DNA from: Auxenochlorella pyrenoidosa
Taxonomy: Eukaryota > Chlorophyta > Trebouxiophyceae > Chlorellales > Chlorellaceae
DNA length: 47,060 bases
Direction: 5' to 3'
Assembly (NCBI GenBank): GCA_001430745.1
Contig: KQ481938.1
Location: 1,354,712-1,401,771 of the forward strand
The notes under the pieces were generated by a model. That model searched no databases and had not been told where the DNA came from. It saw nothing but the letters and a program-made list of their open reading frames with translations. Position numbers and translations under genes: made by a program. Positions within the stretch are counted from its first letter, which is position 1, and each line of letters starts with the position of its first letter. Shown here in pieces: positions 45,101 through 47,060 of the stretch.

Positions 45101-47060
45101 GCTTAGCTGCCACACAGCTGCAGGTGTTCCGCCCGACAGGGGTTAAGAGTCCTGCTTGGAAACCCCCTACGCTGGTCCTTCTGGCTGCAGGCGCCAGCGA
45201 GGCTGCCTCGCTGCGCTCGGGTTTCTGGAGCCTGTTCCACTTTGCCAGCCAGGGCGACACGGCACAGCTCCTCTACGCCTTTGCTGCCATCGAGGAGCGC
45301 AAGCCGTTTGCGCTGAGCGTTGCGCCAGGCGAGGCTCAGGCGGAGGAGCTGGGCAGCGCCTGCTGTTGTGTGACTGTGGGAGCATGGTACGTGCGCTCGA
45401 CTGCCTTTTGCCGGCCAGTGAGCATCTGGGACTCGTTGTGGCGATGCCGCCGACCTTTTCGTCCCCTTGCCGCAGGCCCCTCCCCGCCTGCCACCCCCGG
45501 CAGCCCGCCTGCTATCGTTGACGACTCTGGCAGCTCTGCGGTTGTGCTGGAGTTCAGGCCAGCCACAGCAGACCACCTATCATTGGACTGCCCCCGCATT
45601 GGTGAGGAACAACTGCACATATTGGCGGGGGGGGGCACGTGCGCTTGCGTGCTTGGTGCCGCACCTGCATCTGGATTTACCCCCTCCTTGCACCTCTGCG
45701 CCCACCACCTGCCTGCAGGCATCCCCAGTTTTGTGACGATGGGGACGCAGGGTGAGCGTGTGGGGGGAGCCAGTGGGACAGCACGCCGCTGGCAGCCTGC
45801 CCAGCACTCATCACGGTTTCCGCTTGCGAGGGCTTTCAAGCGCACCTGTTGTTGGGCCTGATCTGCCTGCCCACCCATGCAACCCGCAGTGCTGGCCCCG
45901 GGCGAAGAACGTGTGGAGCTTCCAGAAGGTGGGTGGGTGTGGGGCCGGGGGCAGTGGTTGGAGGATGCCGGGGCCTGCCTCCATGCCTGCTGCTGCCAAG
46001 CCCCACCACCACCCGTCGGCAGATGCTGCCCTGGCTGCATCATCAAGCTCGGGAAGGCTTCAGGACAGGGTGGCTTCAACCAGTTGCCCCGTGCGACCGT
46101 GCTTGCCCTTTCTGTTGCAGGCCTGTACTTTGCCGTCATGAAGGAGCGGCTGCCAGAGCCGCTGCAGCCGGCGCTTGGCGAGCCAGCCGCCCCGCTGGCG
46201 CAGCCGCTGCCGCCCAGCTCGGCCGCCCAGCAGGCGGCGCTGCAGGCGGCGGGGCTGGCGCTGCCGCGCGCCGCCCCGCTCCCGGTGCCGCAGCTGAAGC
46301 TTTCGGTGCTCAACACGCTGCCGGTGCCGCGCGCCTCTGAGCCGCACACCCCCATGGCAGACCACGAGCCGTCGGCCCCGCTGGTGAGCGGCTGGCCCCA
46401 GCCCGTGCATTTTCCTGCGCCCAGGGAGCGCTGCGCTGCCCAGCCTGCAGAGTTGGGCCGCTGCCTCGGGCTGGCTCGCTCCTGGCCGCCTCGGCTCCTG
46501 GCTCCTGCCCTGCCGAGCTGCACGGCAATCTGCACCACGCGGCCCACCCGTCTGCCCACTCCCTGCCCCTGCACCCACCCCCACCCCTCCCACTTGCCAA
46601 ACAGCGCGAGTCTGCCTTGTCGCAGCAGAGCCATGGGGCGCGCTTCAGCTGGGGCGTGCCCTCCCCGCGCTCGCCGGGCCCGCAGCTGCAGCGCTCCGTC
46701 TCCACCCCCTGGGCGCCCCGCCCCTTTGGCCAGGTCAGACTCAGGGGGGCACTGCTGCGCAGCCAGGGCTGCACCTTTAGCCTGGGCGTTGTGCTGTGCT
46801 GGCCAGGCAGGTTGTGCACGAGAGCGCGCCCTGCAGCAGCCGGATGGCGGCCATGCCTGTTCTTTCGCCGTCTCCCTGGGTGGGGCGCGTGCCAGGCAGG
46901 CCAGCTACGCCTTGCAGCGGGCACGCGGCATGGCGGCAAGCATGCGCGTCCAGCTTCCCCCCCATGCAGGAGACACCCGAGGGTCTGCCCGACCTGGCGG
47001 TGGGGCCCCTGCTGGGGCGCGGCGCGCACGGCAGCGTCTACCGCGGCAAGGATGGGCGAC
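42184..47060 (+). CDS. GAF-PAS domain protein kinase with N-myristoylation signal (partial at 3' end)
   Basis: The first exon (42184-42210) encodes only MGATCSKAP: Gly2 with Ser6 fits N-myristoylation and Cys5 could be palmitoylated, so the protein is probably membrane-tethered. Further exons: 42414-42593, 42819-42902, 43016-43094, 43302-43360, 43550-43597, 43728-43750, 44038-44129, 44376-44437, 44643-44688, 44885-44986, 45191 onward, and 46970 to the window end. The GAF domain reads ALLECKVLDTPDEHRFDAVT, VPISVVGLIDQDRLWLKSIL, HSFCDASLCL, VVPDTLADVRFQHNQF and FYAGAPLVSSEGCVLGSLAV. A short coiled coil (VEQLRRRQAEEHARL) leads to a PAS-like domain (VVLCDVGAKGWPIRFVNSRW). After a Pro/Ala/Ser linker the kinase domain begins, LLGRGAHGSVYRGKDG, containing the glycine-rich loop. 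Ligand and targets are unknown. Four introns use GC donors. Confidence 0.88.

Overview
The window looks like nuclear DNA of a green alga, most likely a Chlorella-type trebouxiophyte. It is very GC-rich. Its genes are split into many short exons by introns of roughly 80-400 bp. TGTAA, the usual green-algal polyadenylation signal, follows several stop codons. The proteins are eukaryotic and plant-like: VPS13, a thylakoid-lumen FKBP, a plastid NUMOD3 protein, F-box/LRR proteins and a GAF-PAS-kinase. I rebuilt exon structures by hand from protein similarity, splice sites and reading phase. For eight genes the summed exons are an exact multiple of three, which is independent support for those models: RNase T2 465 aa, MnmG 759, USP 155, FKBP 266, TM/Gln-rich protein 189, methyltransferase 311, F-box/LRR 511, LRR-TM 579. 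A ninth, the two-TM protein (245 aa), also closes in phase.

Layout, left to right. 1-1405 (-): 5' end of a VPS13 lipid-transfer protein. 1972-4758 (-): secreted alpha/beta-hydrolase. 5724-8127 (-): secreted fusion of a fasciclin (FAS1) domain to ribonuclease T2. 9081-13644 (+): organellar tRNA-modification enzyme MnmG/GidA. 13722-14112: non-autonomous DNA transposon (PIF/Harbinger-like MITE) inserted at the MnmG polyadenylation signal. 14648-17784 (-): NUMOD3 plastid protein, interrupted by an assembly gap and carrying a long hairpin in one intron. 18187-20383 (+): universal stress protein. 21015-22912 (-): FKBP18-like lumenal immunophilin. 23508-28904 (-): AASDH/ACSF4-type adenylation-carrier-PQQ protein with a second gap.

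Right part. 29536-30240 (-): small membrane/Gln-rich orphan. 31422-33146 (+): membrane-anchored methyltransferase-like protein. 33600-36665 (+) and 36931-38914 (-): a convergent pair of F-box/LRR proteins, the second with a C-terminal membrane hairpin. 39817-41116 (-): two-TM orphan. 42184 to the end (+): N-myristoylated GAF-PAS protein kinase, cut off at its glycine-rich loop.

The genes do not form a pathway; this is ordinary nuclear gene neighbourhood. The most unusual points are the FAS1-RNase T2 fusion, the young MITE at a poly(A) signal, a cluster of GC-AG introns with a uniform AG|GCAAG donor, a 124-bp intronic hairpin, and the convergent F-box/LRR pair. No rRNA, tRNA, CRISPR array or viral gene was seen.
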